Positions 32,880-43,999 of a stretch of DNA of 64,000 nucleotides are shown piece after piece. Origin of the DNA: Datisca glomerata (Eukaryota > Streptophyta > Magnoliopsida > Cucurbitales > Datiscaceae); assembly GCA_003255025.1 (NCBI GenBank), contig QANY01000091.1:1-64000 (forward strand), given 5' to 3'. Within the stretch, counting starts at the first letter, position 1. Every line of letters starts with the position of its first letter. The notes beneath the pieces were generated by a model that was given only the letters and a program-made list of their open reading frames with translations, did no database searches and was not told where the DNA came from. Both the position numbers and the translations under genes were made by a program.

Positions 32880-33829
32880 TTTAATCCTTCCTTCTGTATT
32901 ATAATATTTATTGTTCCATAGGTTAGACTATCATAATCTATATTATCTAGGTCATTACTACAGACTGTTCTTATTTTGTGTGCAAATAGATTGGATAATC
33001 CATTAATAAATTTTCTTTCCCAAAGGGTTGATTCCCTTGATATAACTTTGGATAAGAATATATTCTTATCCCAATTAAAATCATTTAAGGCTACACACCT
33101 AAGATTTGTTAATTGATCATGAATACGCGAAGTAATATTACTTGGCGTATCAATGAAGTGTTCAATTATTGTATAAAGGAGTGTATTAATTCCATCAAAT
33201 ATTATCTCCTGATTTTCTCTAATAATTGGGTTTCCTTCAACATCAATCTTTACTGCTGAAAGAATGGCAATTTTATATTCTTCTGTGAGATGTTTTTTCC
33301 ATCACGAATGGAACATTCATGTGAATCTTGTTACTAGGAGATTTATTACTTCTTCATGAAGTATATTGTGGGTGGTAATGTAGTTGTCAGCACCATTGCC
33401 ATGAAATGTAATTTATTGAGAACTTTCTGCCCAACAAGTCTATTAATGTTCCATTCATATAACTTTTCTGCAGAAACAGAAAATTGATTAACAAGAGAAG
33501 ATTCAATAATTTGAATGTCAGCAGGCAAGGGTTTCTTATACCATTTTCTTTCTAATTTATTAGTTTCTAAATTCTTAAATATTTTTTCAATATTGTTAAT
33601 ATTTGAGAATTTACTTATTATGGATGATTCATTGGTTGATTCTGACCTACAACTTTATGAATCTGAATTAGTGTCTTGGTTAATTACTTTCAATTTTTGA
33701 AATATTTTACCAATTTTTTCAGACATAATTTCAAATTCTGAACTACTGTCTTGGTTAACAACCTTAACAGAAGAAGATGACTCAATAGATTTATTCTTTA
33801 ATTCATGAATCATTTCATCAATTAAAGAA
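32880..33829 (-). pseudogene. Pararetroviral coat (gag-like) region
   Basis: N-terminal Ser/Glu-rich part at 33829-33655, then EKLYEWNINRLVGQKVLNKL (33528-33346), then a long ATG-less open stretch from about 33310 to 32880 containing WKKHLTEEYK, FDGINTLLYTIIEHF, LTNLRCVALNDFNWDK and STLWERKFINGLSNLFAHK. The WWxxHL-type, TLLYTIIxHF and LWxxKFIxGLS blocks are those of capsid regions of plant caulimovirid-like polyproteins. Only two stops were noticed before 33310. The copy has no upstream movement-protein region because an LTR begins at about 33830. Confidence 0.7.
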
Positions 33830-35493
33830 TAAATGATATATTTATATCTCAAACAAAATTATTTATTTATTTTTAGTGACACTTGTTTAAACTAGTTATC
33901 ATCCATGATCATTCCTAGTAATAAAGGAAGAAAGGAAAAATGGTAATTAGTGAACTAAGTAGTCCAATGAAAAAAATGATATATTTATATTCCAAACAAA
34001 AATTATTTTATTTTGAAAATTTTATGGACTTTCTTTAGTGACACTTGTTTAAACTAGTTACCATCCATGATCATTTCTAGCAATGAAGAAAGAAATGAAA
34101 AATGGTAATTAGTGAACTAAATAGTCCAAAAATAAAAGATGGTATATTTATATCCCAAACAAAATTATTTATTTATTTTTAGTGACACTTGTTTAAACTA
34201 GTTACCATCCATGATCATTCCTAGCAATGAAGGAAGAAAGAAAAAATGGTAATTAGTAAACTAAGTAGTCCAAAAATAAAAAAAAATGATATATTTATAT
34301 CGCAAACAAAATTATTTATTTATTTTTATTAACACTTGTCTAAATTAATTACCATTCATGATAATTCTTTTGCTATTTGATTAGCATTGGGTGAAGAAAT
34401 AAAAAATAGTAATTAATAGATCATGTAGTAAGACAAAGCATGATCATGCTAATCATGTATGAAATTAAACATTTTTTGCATAGATTAATTTACTTTACAC
34501 ATAAAAAATTTATTATCAATTTATTTATTAAAAAATCATATATATATATATATGTGTGTGTGTGTAAGATTTTAATTTTTAATTTTAACAGAGGGTGACA
34601 TCACCCTATGTGAAAAAGAAAATTTTAATTTTTTTTGTTGTTTATATTTTTTGTTTGTTTTTATGTTTTTTTATTTTTTAATAGATATTATTAGTTTACT
34701 GTAACTTATTTTTATATTTATTTTTAATTATTTCACGTCTTGTTTCATTATTTTCACCATGCATATTCTTTTTTTAAAATTTATCATACATACTTATCAT
34801 CTCTAACATTCATTCCATTATTCTTTTTTTATTTATAGTCGTTATCTCTTCTTATTTATTTATGTATTATTTTCATATGTCACGGTTGTATGTGATTATT
34901 ATTTTATTCTTTTATCATCAAAGTTGACGCTCGTAAATTAAAACCATAACAATTTGATTTAAATTTTGTAAATTTCTTTATTTAGTTTTCACTAAAAAAT
35001 CCGACGACGGACTTTGAGATTTTCGGGATACCAAACTTCTCGAACTACTGAGGTGAGGAGTCTTTCTTGGGATACCAAGAATAACTCTAATAATGCTTTG
35101 ATTTAAAATGATATAAGAATACAAAAGATAATTTTTCAATGGTCTTTGAACCACCAATTAAAAGTAATTTATTTTGTTCATTTTTATGATACAAAATGAA
35201 TCAAATGGGACATTAAAAATGAATCTCTTTAACATTTGCCTTAAAATAAAAAATTGGATAGCATTTGATTAAATTTGGTAACCATTTTATAATGGGTGTT
35301 GTGGGGTGCTAATACCTTCCCCACACACAAACGACTCCGGAACCAACTTTGAGTTTTCATAGAATAAATTTTTCATCTTAAAATTGGGTAACCAATCACA
35401 CCCTAAAATGATTGGTGGCGACTTCAAATTTCTTTTTCCTTCAAAAAATGATTTTTTTTAATCGCCGGTTCGCGTCGTGCGCACGTTGCGACA
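33830..35493 (+). repeat. Element B 5' LTR, left end missing
   Basis: Matches the 3' LTR from about 45470 to 47150 and ends TTGCGACA at 35493. About 850 bases of the LTR start, including the TATA box, are absent. The left break lies within the first of four about 150-bp internal repeats and abuts the pararetrovirus. Confidence 0.88.
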
Positions 35494-35515
35494 GCTTGGC
35501 GACTCCATTAGGGAC
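35494..35515 (+). promoter_or_regulatory. Element B primer-binding site
   Basis: Two bases after the LTR end comes TTGGCGACTCCATTAGGGAC. The TGG start (complement of tRNA CCA) and position identify it as a primer site. Tat-lineage elements usually use tRNA-Arg, not verified here. Confidence 0.65.
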
Positions 35516-36136
35516 AAACAATTGGTCTAACCATCTTTAGATTAATAGAAATTCAAGCCAAAATTTCATCGTATGCTATCCTTTTGTATGGTTCTTGGTT
35601 TGTTTATATGATTCATTGTTTTTTTCTAATTCGTGACTGTAGTTGTACATAAGTTTTTTTTACGAAGTATATTTCTTTACATAATTTCTACTTTCACACG
35701 TATACACTAGCCCTATACCCGGGCTTTCCTTTTAGGATTAGCGAGAATGAGTAGTGGAATGCCTTCGTGGAACTACGGTTCCCATGCAGGCTCACGAAAG
35801 TTCTCACTCAGATCGACCATTTTGGGATATCGTTTGGGAGCCCCTGTTACTCTATTCAGATAAACGTGTGGACAACCTGGGAGCCTTTAAGAGATTTTTA
35901 GAGTCCAACCACACATGTGTTATGTTTTTCGAGCCCACCTCGTTACCAACATTAGATTTCTGCTGAAATATGATATCATGATTAATTTTGTACATTTATA
36001 TATGTCTTGTGTCACTTAAACATGTATTTTCTTCATTGTTTCACTTCTAACTTCATCTTTGTGTTTTACATACATGCATCATGCTGCGTAATAAGGATTG
36101 TAAAGAAGTATTCAATTCATTCATATTTTAGAGACC

Positions 36137-37440
36137 ATGACTCCCACTTCGAGTGTGATAGAAGATCAAGTTACGATAGCTCAATGGTCAGAGGAGTCGT
36201 ATATACATAAAAGAGATTGTCTGAAAAAGGAAGACATTGTTCTTCTACCATCAATCACTAAGATGGAGTTCTCACGCATTGACTTGGAGGGGTTGAACAA
36301 GATATGGGAGGATTTTTCACCAGAGCAGAAAAGTTTGTTTGTCAGAAAATATGGTCACATAGCTTATTTGTTGTATATTGTATTCAACGTTCCCGTCCTT
36401 GAAGCTTTAATGCATTTCTGGAACCCTCATTATAGATGTTCACCTTCAGAATAATCAATCTTACTCCCACAATTTAAGAATATCAAGCACTATTGAATGT
36501 CCCGTTGCAAAATGCAGACAAAGTTTATAACTATGACAAAAAGCTCACGTTGAAGAGAGCTTTGTCTAAGCTCTTCGGTACTGTCCATGCGTCTGAGATT
36601 GAGAAAAGATTGAAAATTAAATGGGGAAATGAGTGTGTGCTGTTGGATTACCTCCTAGATCTCACCCAAAATTTCTTGAAAGAGGATAAGGGCATGACTC
36701 TTTATACTCTGTATATTTATGGCACCGTGTTATTTTCAAAGATCCAAGGTTATATGGATGATAAAGTGATAAAAATGTTCCTTCAAGTCGAACATGGTGT
36801 TAACCCTGTTATCTCAATTCTCGTTGAGACTATCCGTTCTTTGAATCACATCCGAGTGTCTGGAAAAGGAAAGTTCATTGGCTCTTCAACTCTTTTGTGT
36901 ATTTGGATTTTCAGCCATCTAAGATGTCCGCTAGATTTCAAATGTCCTCAAGTTAAGTTCTCAAGTTCATGAATGAAGACGAGGATCCCTATTGCAGAAT
37001 TTGGAATGGCCAAATGGAATCCGTAGTTTTCCACAAAAGGGGTTTGGCTCTCATACCTATCCAAGTTGAAAGATGAGGATGTTATTTGGAAAACACATTG
37101 GATGTCGTTAACACCAATGATCTACAGATGTGGTGATTTTCAATGGGTTCCCCTCCCGGGACCATGGGGTTGTACTAGTTATGCTCCGCTAATGGCACTC
37201 CGTCAATTATACATGAGATAGTTTATCCCCACCACGCGTGCATTGAAGGATATTGAAGTTAGTTACGATTCTCAAGAAATTGAACAAAAACTACAGTAGC
37301 TGATTGGAGCTTGGAAAATAACAAGAAGGATGCGAAATGAGAAGAATCACATGAACTGCACAAAGGAGTATGAAGCATGGCTTGAGTGTAGAAACAAAGT
37401 AATTATTGCCTAACCAGTTGAGGATGTACCATCAGTCAAA
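36137..37440 (+). pseudogene. Element B 5' ORF, DUF7745-like part
   Basis: Starts MTPTSSVIEDQ. The open parts 36137-36454 (FSPEQKSLFVRKYGHIAYLL) and 36493-36972 (LKRALSKLFGTVHASEIEKR, LLDYLLDLTQNFLKEDKG) are joined by a stretch that needs one frame change. Coding with stops runs on to about 37440. The SPEQ...RYGHI...LLDYLLDLTQ order is that of the DUF7745 domain encoded in front of gag in several plant Ty3/gypsy families. Element A carries the same ORF at 22702-21500, which confirms the start. Confidence 0.7.
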
Positions 37441-38280
37441 TCACTGGAAGTTCATCAAAAGATTGCTAAAAAGGAGGAGCTAGATGAGTTATATGAGGAG
37501 CGGCAAAAATATCTAGCCCTCTTAGAAGAAAACAGATGACTAGCAGTCGAGGTGAATTTGTGTGAGAAACACAGAATCGAAGCTGAAGAACGACTCAAAG
37601 AGTTGAGAAATAAGGTTGAGGATCGGGCATATTTGAAGCGAAAAACTCAGAGTTGAGAACTGACACTCGTCAATTGAGCAACAAAATTAGAAAGATGATG
37701 GAAGACAATGAGAACTTGCGAGGGGTAATCTACGAACAAGAAGATCAAATCGTGAAGTTAGAGAGGAAAAATAAACTGGTACGAGAAATTCTAGAAGTGG
37801 TGAAGGGAACTGTTGATAAGAAAAATGCGTACATCGTTGAGTTAGAAGAGCAATATGATGCATTACGATGAATCGTTGATAATTTGCAAGTTAATTTAGA
37901 GAATCAGAAAGTTAAGAAGGCTGAGTCAACAAATGATCCTGAAGAATTATTGAAAGTCATCGCAATCCTTGAACACCAAGTTAGAGCTGATCAGAACGTG
38001 GCAGAAAAGTTGGCAAGAAACAATGATGCTAATGTCGATATACTGAGATATGATTATCAGTTGCTACAACAAGAGTACAACTCGATTCGATAACGATCTG
38101 GGCAGGCTGTGGAATGGCTTAAAGGCATGGTTGTGAGAGCGGGCAATTTGGAGGAACAAGCTTCATTTTTGAAGAGAAATGTCTTGCCCATCTATCCTAA
38201 TAGAGAGAACTTGTCTAAGTTTTTGGAAGAAGTCAACCGGGATTTGGGTCATTTTGGTCGTTTTGTATGAACTCATATTA
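37440..38280 (+). pseudogene. Element B coiled-coil region
   Basis: Glu/Lys/Leu-rich region with heptad-like spacing, open at 37653-37871 and 37884-38093; a single TGA (37869-37871, for the Arg of the element A copy) separates them. Continues to RENLSKFLEEVNRDLGHFGR near 38205-38265. Likely coiled coil that would allow self-association of the 5' ORF product; this is inference from composition. Confidence 0.65.
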
Positions 38281-38530
38281 TGAAGTAAAATTGACTTCTA
38301 CATACTAAAATGTAGTGGATGGCTTTACTAATTGAATGAAATTGATCACTTTAGAACTTTCACTTTGCGCAGTATCATTTCTCATGCATAAATTTACCCT
38401 CATTATTTTTTCTTCTTATTAGCAAAAAATCTACATCTCATTGCTTTATTTTTATTTATTTTAAAGAAATTTTTCAAAGATAGCCTGACAACTTCGACAT
38501 CCCTATCGAACTTGAGCTCAAGTTAGGGTC

Positions 38531-38960
38531 ATGGACGAGCAAGAAGGAGAGCAATCGCGAGAGGAAATGAAGGAAGAGATTAGGGAGCTAAAAGAGTAAA
38601 TGGCTAAAGTCCTCGAACTCCTCGCCGCAAGTAAGGGAAAGGCCTATTTTGAAAATCCGCAAGGGGCTCAATCGTCACAAAATCAACTGTCAAACGATAC
38701 TCCACTTTACCCTCATAGGTTCACTCCAACCTATCAACGTCATCAGGTTGACCAGTTTCAGCATGCTTCACCACCAATAAATATCCTGCATCATCCATTT
38801 CCAAAATGTCCAGGAAACAATGCAGACAGGGAAAACTGGATACAGCCCATCCGTAATTACATGTGGTCACAACCAAGCTTTCACTCCATAAGGTGAACTC
38901 GCTAATGAGCCAATCATCATAACCGATGTTAATGACTCATGATAACTAAAGAATCATCTG
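38531..38960 (+). pseudogene. Element B gag, core deleted
   Basis: Starts MDEQEGEQSREEMKEE. A TAA at 38597 interrupts it, then MAKVLELLAASKGKAYFENP and a Gln/Pro-rich stretch follow, closely like gag of element A. Near 38935 (TDVNDS) the homology stops: the DKLDFLEKRLR box and retrotransposon gag domain present in A are absent, and the next readable sequence is Ser/Thr-rich linker before the protease. The whole capsid-forming domain is therefore deleted. Confidence 0.75.
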
Positions 38961-39159
38961 AAGTTAATGTTGAAATGTCGTCCTATATCCCAAAACCTCT
39001 CACAATACATTACGAGGAAAAGTCAACTCACACCACTATGTCTTATGCTCCGATGACTATCACCATTCAAATGTCGGGTGCGTTCGCTTACAAATATTCA
39101 AGAGCAGTACCATGGACGTACGGATATGAGGTTATTACAAGCAGTAATGACAAAACTCA

Positions 39160-39776
39160 AAAGCTAAATCTGTCTGACCTCGATCTCCCCATATAAGCAA
39201 AGCGAGTATAAGGTGATAGAACAACTTAATCGCTTACCTGCTCGCATATCTTTACTGTCACTCTTTCTGAATTCTGAACCACATCGCCAAGCATTATTGA
39301 AGGTTTTGAATCAAGCATATGTCTGTCATGACATTACGGTGGAGAAGTTGAGTGAAATTGTGGGTAATATTATCGCACCAAATTTTATCACTTTCACAGA
39401 TGATGAAATCCCTGCCGATGGTACCAGACACACCAGAGCTCTACATATATCTGTGAAATGTGGGGTTTATGTTGTCGCAAAAGTATTGATTGATAATGAC
39501 TCGTCTTTAAATGTATTGCCAAGATCCACACTAGCAAAGCTCCCTGTGGACGCAACACATATGCGACCGAGCATGATGATAGTAAGAGCATTCGACTGTA
39601 CCTGAAGAGAACTAGTCGGAGACATAGAGATACAATTTTGAATCGGGCCATGCCTATTCAATATTATTTTTCAAGTGATGAACACAAATCCAGCATACAG
39701 TTTTCTTTTAGGTCGACCATGGATTCACTCTGTCGGGGTAGTACCGTCTTCATTACATTAGAAGCTCAAATTTATA
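39160..39776 (+). pseudogene. Element B aspartic protease region
   Basis: From QSEYKVIEQLNRLPARISLL (just after 39195) through the open frame 39213-39605. The catalytic box is VLIDNDSSLNVLPRSTLAKL near 39484-39543; Tat-type elements usually read DNGSSLNV, so the Gly is Asp here. A TGA at 39603 precedes the second half (AYSFLLGRPW near 39690-39725, with a frame change). It would release gag and pol proteins; not active. Confidence 0.75.
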
Positions 39777-40316
39777 ATGGATCATAAACTCATTTGTATA
39801 TATGGGAAAGACGATTTATTGGTATCTAAGCCGGCTACAATGCCGTATGTTGAGGCGGCAGAAGAAGCATTAGAGTGCTCATTTCGATCATTTGAGATTA
39901 CGAACACTACATTTATTGCTAGTGGGAAACTCACTCCAACATCAAGCTTATCAAAAGCATCTCAGATGGTGGCAAAATTGATGATAAAAGGGGGATACAA
40001 GCCAAGTAAAGGACTCGGGGGTAAGTATCAAGGCATAAATAAGTTAATCGAGTGGGACAAGAATGAACAAATGTTTAGGCTTGGATATATACCGATCAAG
40101 GCTGATAGAATGAGAGTGGAAGCTCAAAAGAAAGAAAAGAGGATTGCTAGGCTCGAAAATAGCGAATTCGATATGGAAATGACGATCATACCCCATATTT
40201 CTAAATCCTTTAGAAGTGGGGGAATTTCATTGGAAGAACCGGTTATAGTTGAGCAGTACAATCTTGAAGATGATATCGCTGAGCTTTCAATATCCGTAAT
40301 CTTGGGGAAATCATAA
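39777..40316 (+). pseudogene. Element B post-protease segment with G-patch
   Basis: 180 codons open: a linker (YVEAAEEALECSFRSFEI), then MVAKLMIKGGYKPSKGLGGK, a G-patch (regularly spaced Gly with aromatic and hydrophobic residues), then a charged region with RLGYIPIKADRMR. G-patches between protease and RT are known in plant Ty3/gypsy polyproteins and in some retroviruses, where they bind nucleic acid and assist RT. One of the better preserved segments of the element. Confidence 0.75.
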
Positions 40317-40948
40317 AGTGCAAGTATAGAGGACTTGGTTTCTCGATACGATTCAGATCATGAACTTAACAATTGAGACGTCACCGAGCTACCAGTGCTT
40401 CTCGAGAATTTTCAAGAGTAATATGTTCATGCCAAAATTCTAATGATTCTACCCAATTCCTTAGGAATTTCATTGTTATGGGCCTATGTTCTCGTCTATT
40501 TCATGTAATCTCTTTGAATGAAAATCTAAAAACTTGTTTCGTCTCCTTTTGCTAGTGATAAATATAATTCAAGTTCTTTTTGTTCTTCCTTTTATGTCTA
40601 CTTTTTTCATTTCTGAAATGTTGTTCATACTCATGCATTGTTTATTTATTTATTTTTTTTTCGCCTTCTGTTCATCCAATAATCAGTTTCAGGTTCGAGA
40701 ACAGTGATTTTGAAAACAAGAGCATAAGCAATAACTTTGACAATCTCATTTTTAGCGTAGAGTCAGATGAAAGTGACGAGGATAATTTCGAACCATCTAT
40801 GGAAATGTTAAGAATGGTAGAGGAGGATGAAAAAATAACTCAACCATATCAAGAGTTAATAAAGGTGATAAATTTGGGATTGGAGAGAGACGAAAGAGGA
40901 TCAAATCGGCACTTCTATGACAAGCTAAAGCCGCCGAGAATTAATTGA

Positions 40949-41735
40949 CTTACTCAAAGAGTATATTGACGTTTTTGCATGGTCTTACCAAGATATGTCA
41001 GGTCTAGACATTGATATCGTGGTTCATCATTTTTCACTTATGCCCGAAAGTAAACCAGTGTGACAAAAGTTACGGAAAATGAAACCAGACATGCTGGTAC
41101 AGATCAAAGAAGAAGTTAAAAAGCAAGTAGATGTGGGTTTTCTAGAAGTAGTAAAATACCCTGAATGGGTTACTAACATAGTCCCAGTGCTGAAGAAAAA
41201 TGGGAAAGTAAGAGTGTGCGTCGATTATAGAGACTTAAATCGGGCAAGCCCCAAGGATAATTTTCCATTACCCCATATCGATGTCTTAATAGATAACACC
41301 GCAGGACATTCAACCTTCTCTTTCATGGATGGTTTTTCGGGGTATAACTAAATCAAAATGGCTCCTGAATACCGTGAAAAGATGACTTTTATAACCTTGT
41401 GGGGTACATTTTATTATATGGCTATGCCTTTTGCTCTGAAGAATGCAGGGACGACTTACCAGCGGGAAATGGTAACACTGTTTCATGATATGATGCATAA
41501 AGAAATCGACGTGTACGTTGATGATATCATTGCCAAATCTCATCAAGGGGAAGATCATACGGTCACTCTGCGAAAACTATTTGGACGGTTGACAAAGTTC
41601 CAGTTAAAGCTTAACCCGACAAAGTGTACATTCACAACGTCTCCAGGGAAACTACTTAGTTTTGTCGTGAGCAAGGAAGGAATAAAAGTTGACCCTGATA
41701 AGGTTCAATCCATCATTGATATGCCGCCACCTTAA
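40949..41735 (+). pseudogene. Element B reverse transcriptase
   Basis: Starts near LLKEYIDVFAWSYQDM (from about 40952). A TGA at 41060-41062 probably replaces Trp. 41079-41351 holds VRVCVDYRDLNRASPKDNFP and SFMDGFSGYN (first catalytic Asp); TAA at 41349-41351 stands where CAA (GYNQIKM) is expected. 41358-41735 holds MPFALKNAGTTYQREM and VYVDDIIAKS, YVDD at 41514-41525. All three catalytic Asp codons survive. Together with the next segment it would copy element RNA into DNA. Confidence 0.9.
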
Positions 41736-42250
41736 ACTCAAAAGGAAGTTGGAGGTTTCTTGGGGAGATTAAATTACATAGACCGGTTCATCTCACAGCT
41801 AACTGCAACTTGTGAACCTATCTTTAAACTTCTCCGCAAAAGTGATAGAGAAGGATGGAATGATGATTGTCAAATTGCTTTTGAGAATACCAAGCAATAC
41901 TTTCAAAATTCGCATATACTTGTTCCTCCAACTTCAGGGCATCCACTCATTTTGTATCTTACGATGACAGGAAAATCCATGGGTTGCGTACTTGGTCAAC
42001 ATGACGCCTCTCGAAGGAAAGAACAAGCAGTGTACTATTTAAGCAAAAGGTTCACAAATTATGAGGGTAATTATTCGATGTTGGAGAAAACGTGTTGTGC
42101 ATTAGCCTGGGTTGCTCATCGGCTTAGACAATACATATTATACCACACCACTTGGTTAATTACAAAGATGGATCCAATCAAATATATCTTTGAAAAACCA
42201 TCACTTTCTGGGCGAATCGCTAAATGGCAAATGTTGCTCACAGAATAGAT
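41736..42250 (+). pseudogene. Element B connection and first RNase H
   Basis: After a stop at 41733-41735, GFLGRLNYIDRFISQLTATC is the usual post-RT connection (41754-41813). Then RNase H in the RT_RNaseH form: LILYLTMTGKSMGCVLGQHD, where the catalytic Asp of a YLAVSD-type box is not clear, KEQAVYYLSKRFTNYEGNYS and EKTCCALAWVAHRLRQYILY with the conserved Glu. Ends at 42248. Confidence 0.85.
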
Positions 42251-42316
42251 ATTGTTTATGTCATTAGAAAATCAATAAAAGGAAGTGTACTTGCTGATTA
42301 TCTTGCAGGTTAACCA

Positions 42317-42700
42317 GTGCAAGATTATGAGCCTATGAAGTTTGATTTTTCTGATGAGAACATATCAGTCATATTAAAAAATGAAGAAGAATCTACGGAT
42401 CCAGAATTGTGGACAATGTTATTTGATGGCGCGTCTAATGATGTAGGACATGGAATTGGAGCAATTCTCATATCTCCCGAGGGAAAGTTGTTCCCATTCA
42501 TGGAAAAACTATGCTTTGACTGCACAAACAATGTGGCAGAATATGAGGCATGTTCCATGAGAATTCAAGCAACTTATGATATGAAGATAAGGAAGCTTCG
42601 AGTGTACGGAGATTCATTATTGGTGATACGACAACTAAACGGGGAATGGGAAGCTAAAGACTCTAAGCCGGTACCTTACAACAAACATGTAAGGCAATTG
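42317..42700 (+). pseudogene. Element B second (archaeal-like) RNase H
   Basis: Open from 42317 (the start Met precedes QDYEPMKFDFSDENI). WTMLFDGASNDVGHGIGAIL carries the first catalytic Asp, NNVAEYEACSMRIQATYDMK the Glu and YGDSLLVIRQLNGEWEAKD the second Asp. A second RNase H after the first is a hallmark of Tat-lineage elements. It runs without a break into the integrase remnant at 42690-42703, where a large deletion has taken place. Confidence 0.85.
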
Positions 42701-42702
42701 AG

Positions 42703-43101
42703 GTGGAAGCGGTCTTCCCAATTGAGGTGGAAATTCTCTCCCTCAGAGTCTTAATGGAGGTGAAATTAGAAGAAGCAAAGTGGGTACAAACACGATATGA
42801 GCAATTGAATTTCATCGAGGAAAAAAGATTGACTGCATTATGTAGAGGGCAATTATATCAAAGAAAAATGATGCACGCATATGCCAAAAAATTGCTTCCC
42901 CGATATTTTCGAGAAGGAGACTTGGTGTTAAAAAAGATACTCCCATATCAAAAATATCACCGGGGAAGTGGACCCCAAATTATGAAGGACCTTTCATTGT
43001 CAAGAAGGCTTTCTCGGGAGGAGCTCTCATGCTAACAAACATGGATGGAGATGATTTACCACACACAGTTAATTCTGATTCAATCAAAAAGTACTTCGTT
43101 T
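42703..43101 (+). pseudogene. Element B integrase, C-terminal remnant only
   Basis: Reads EAVFPIEVEILSLRVLMEVK, then YEQLNFIEEKRLTALCRGQL, FREGDLVLKKILPYQKYHRG, and after a frame change KAFSGGALMLTNMDGDDLPH to a TGA at 43099-43101. This is the part that follows the integrase catalytic core in Tat elements. The H2C2 zinc region and DDE core are missing: the sequence jumps from the second RNase H into this part at two copies of CAATTGAGGTGGAA (42695-42708 and 42719-42732). Confidence 0.85.
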
Positions 43102-43999
43102 GACCGCTCTAAGTATGGGAAAAATATAATTTTAGGCAAAAAAATGATTAAAAAAAAGCTGTCTCGAATACTGAAGAAATTCTTCCTCCATTTTTTTTCT
43201 TTTTCCAAACCATCGTTTGTAAACATTGTTCATCATCAATGAAGAGCCTTTTTTCTTTCTCAGTTGACAAATACATATACTTCATCTTCTCCTTATTTCC
43301 ATTATTTCTTATTCCTCTCAATTCTAAGATGTCATTAATTACTCTTAAAATAACTTAGAAGAATAAACTTGGTTAGGTGAAAGCTAATTAAAAAAGAAAA
43401 AAGAAAAGAATAGGAACTAGGAAAGGCGGTCTGAGTACGAGGGGGAATCTGAAAAGTCATCACGAGAAAGTGGTATGCACATAACGAAGGCTAAAGCATG
43501 ATTGGAGGATTGCAATTAAAGTACATAAAAGAAGCAAAATGGGGAGAAATTATCCACTTTTTCTTCATCATCGACGTGAAGCCGAATACTGGGGCATAAA
43601 CCAATGAATAAAGATGCATAATTTTCTTGAAAGTATGCTCGATACTTCATTGCAAGTCCATGACCTTAGGCCAAGTGATTGATTTGAAGGGTGAAGAATA
43701 TGGCGACATTAGTCAACTTTAAAAAAAATCATCAAATAATTTGCTTACAAATGTTTTCAATCATGCATAGCACGCATGCACTCAAAATCACTACTTTGCA
43801 TTTATATTCAATAATTACAATACATAAACATGCATCATATTGATCTGTTTTGATGCAGTTCAAGTGCATGAATCATTTAAAGATATTTTTTCAAAATCCA
43901 TACATGACTTTCCAACATTTAGAGCATGCATTAGTCTAGCTCTTGCACCATATGAAACTTGTAAATATCAGATCAAATATCATTTCAACATCTTTAGTT
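43102..43999 (+). other. Element B 3' untranslated region, unique part
   Basis: AT-rich and without coding. It separates the integrase end from the tandem repeats and 3' LTR. Long 3' regions of this kind are usual in Tat elements. Confidence 0.6.

Larger units (their letters stand above)
27344..33829 (-). mobile_element. Endogenous pararetrovirus (Caulimoviridae-like), decayed
   Basis: On the minus strand the window reads coat/gag-like protein, CCHC zinc knuckle, coiled-coil Lys/Glu-rich region, aspartic protease, reverse transcriptase with YIDD, RNase H, then a further ORF, a TATA-type promoter and a degenerate tRNA-Met-type primer site. There is no integrase and no LTR pair, which separates it from Ty3/gypsy. 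A polyprotein followed by a second ORF recalls florendoviruses, but the genus is not certain. The movement protein expected upstream of the coat region is missing, since the copy stops at an LTR at about 33830. Stops and frameshifts are in every domain; it is a fossil. Confidence 0.8.
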
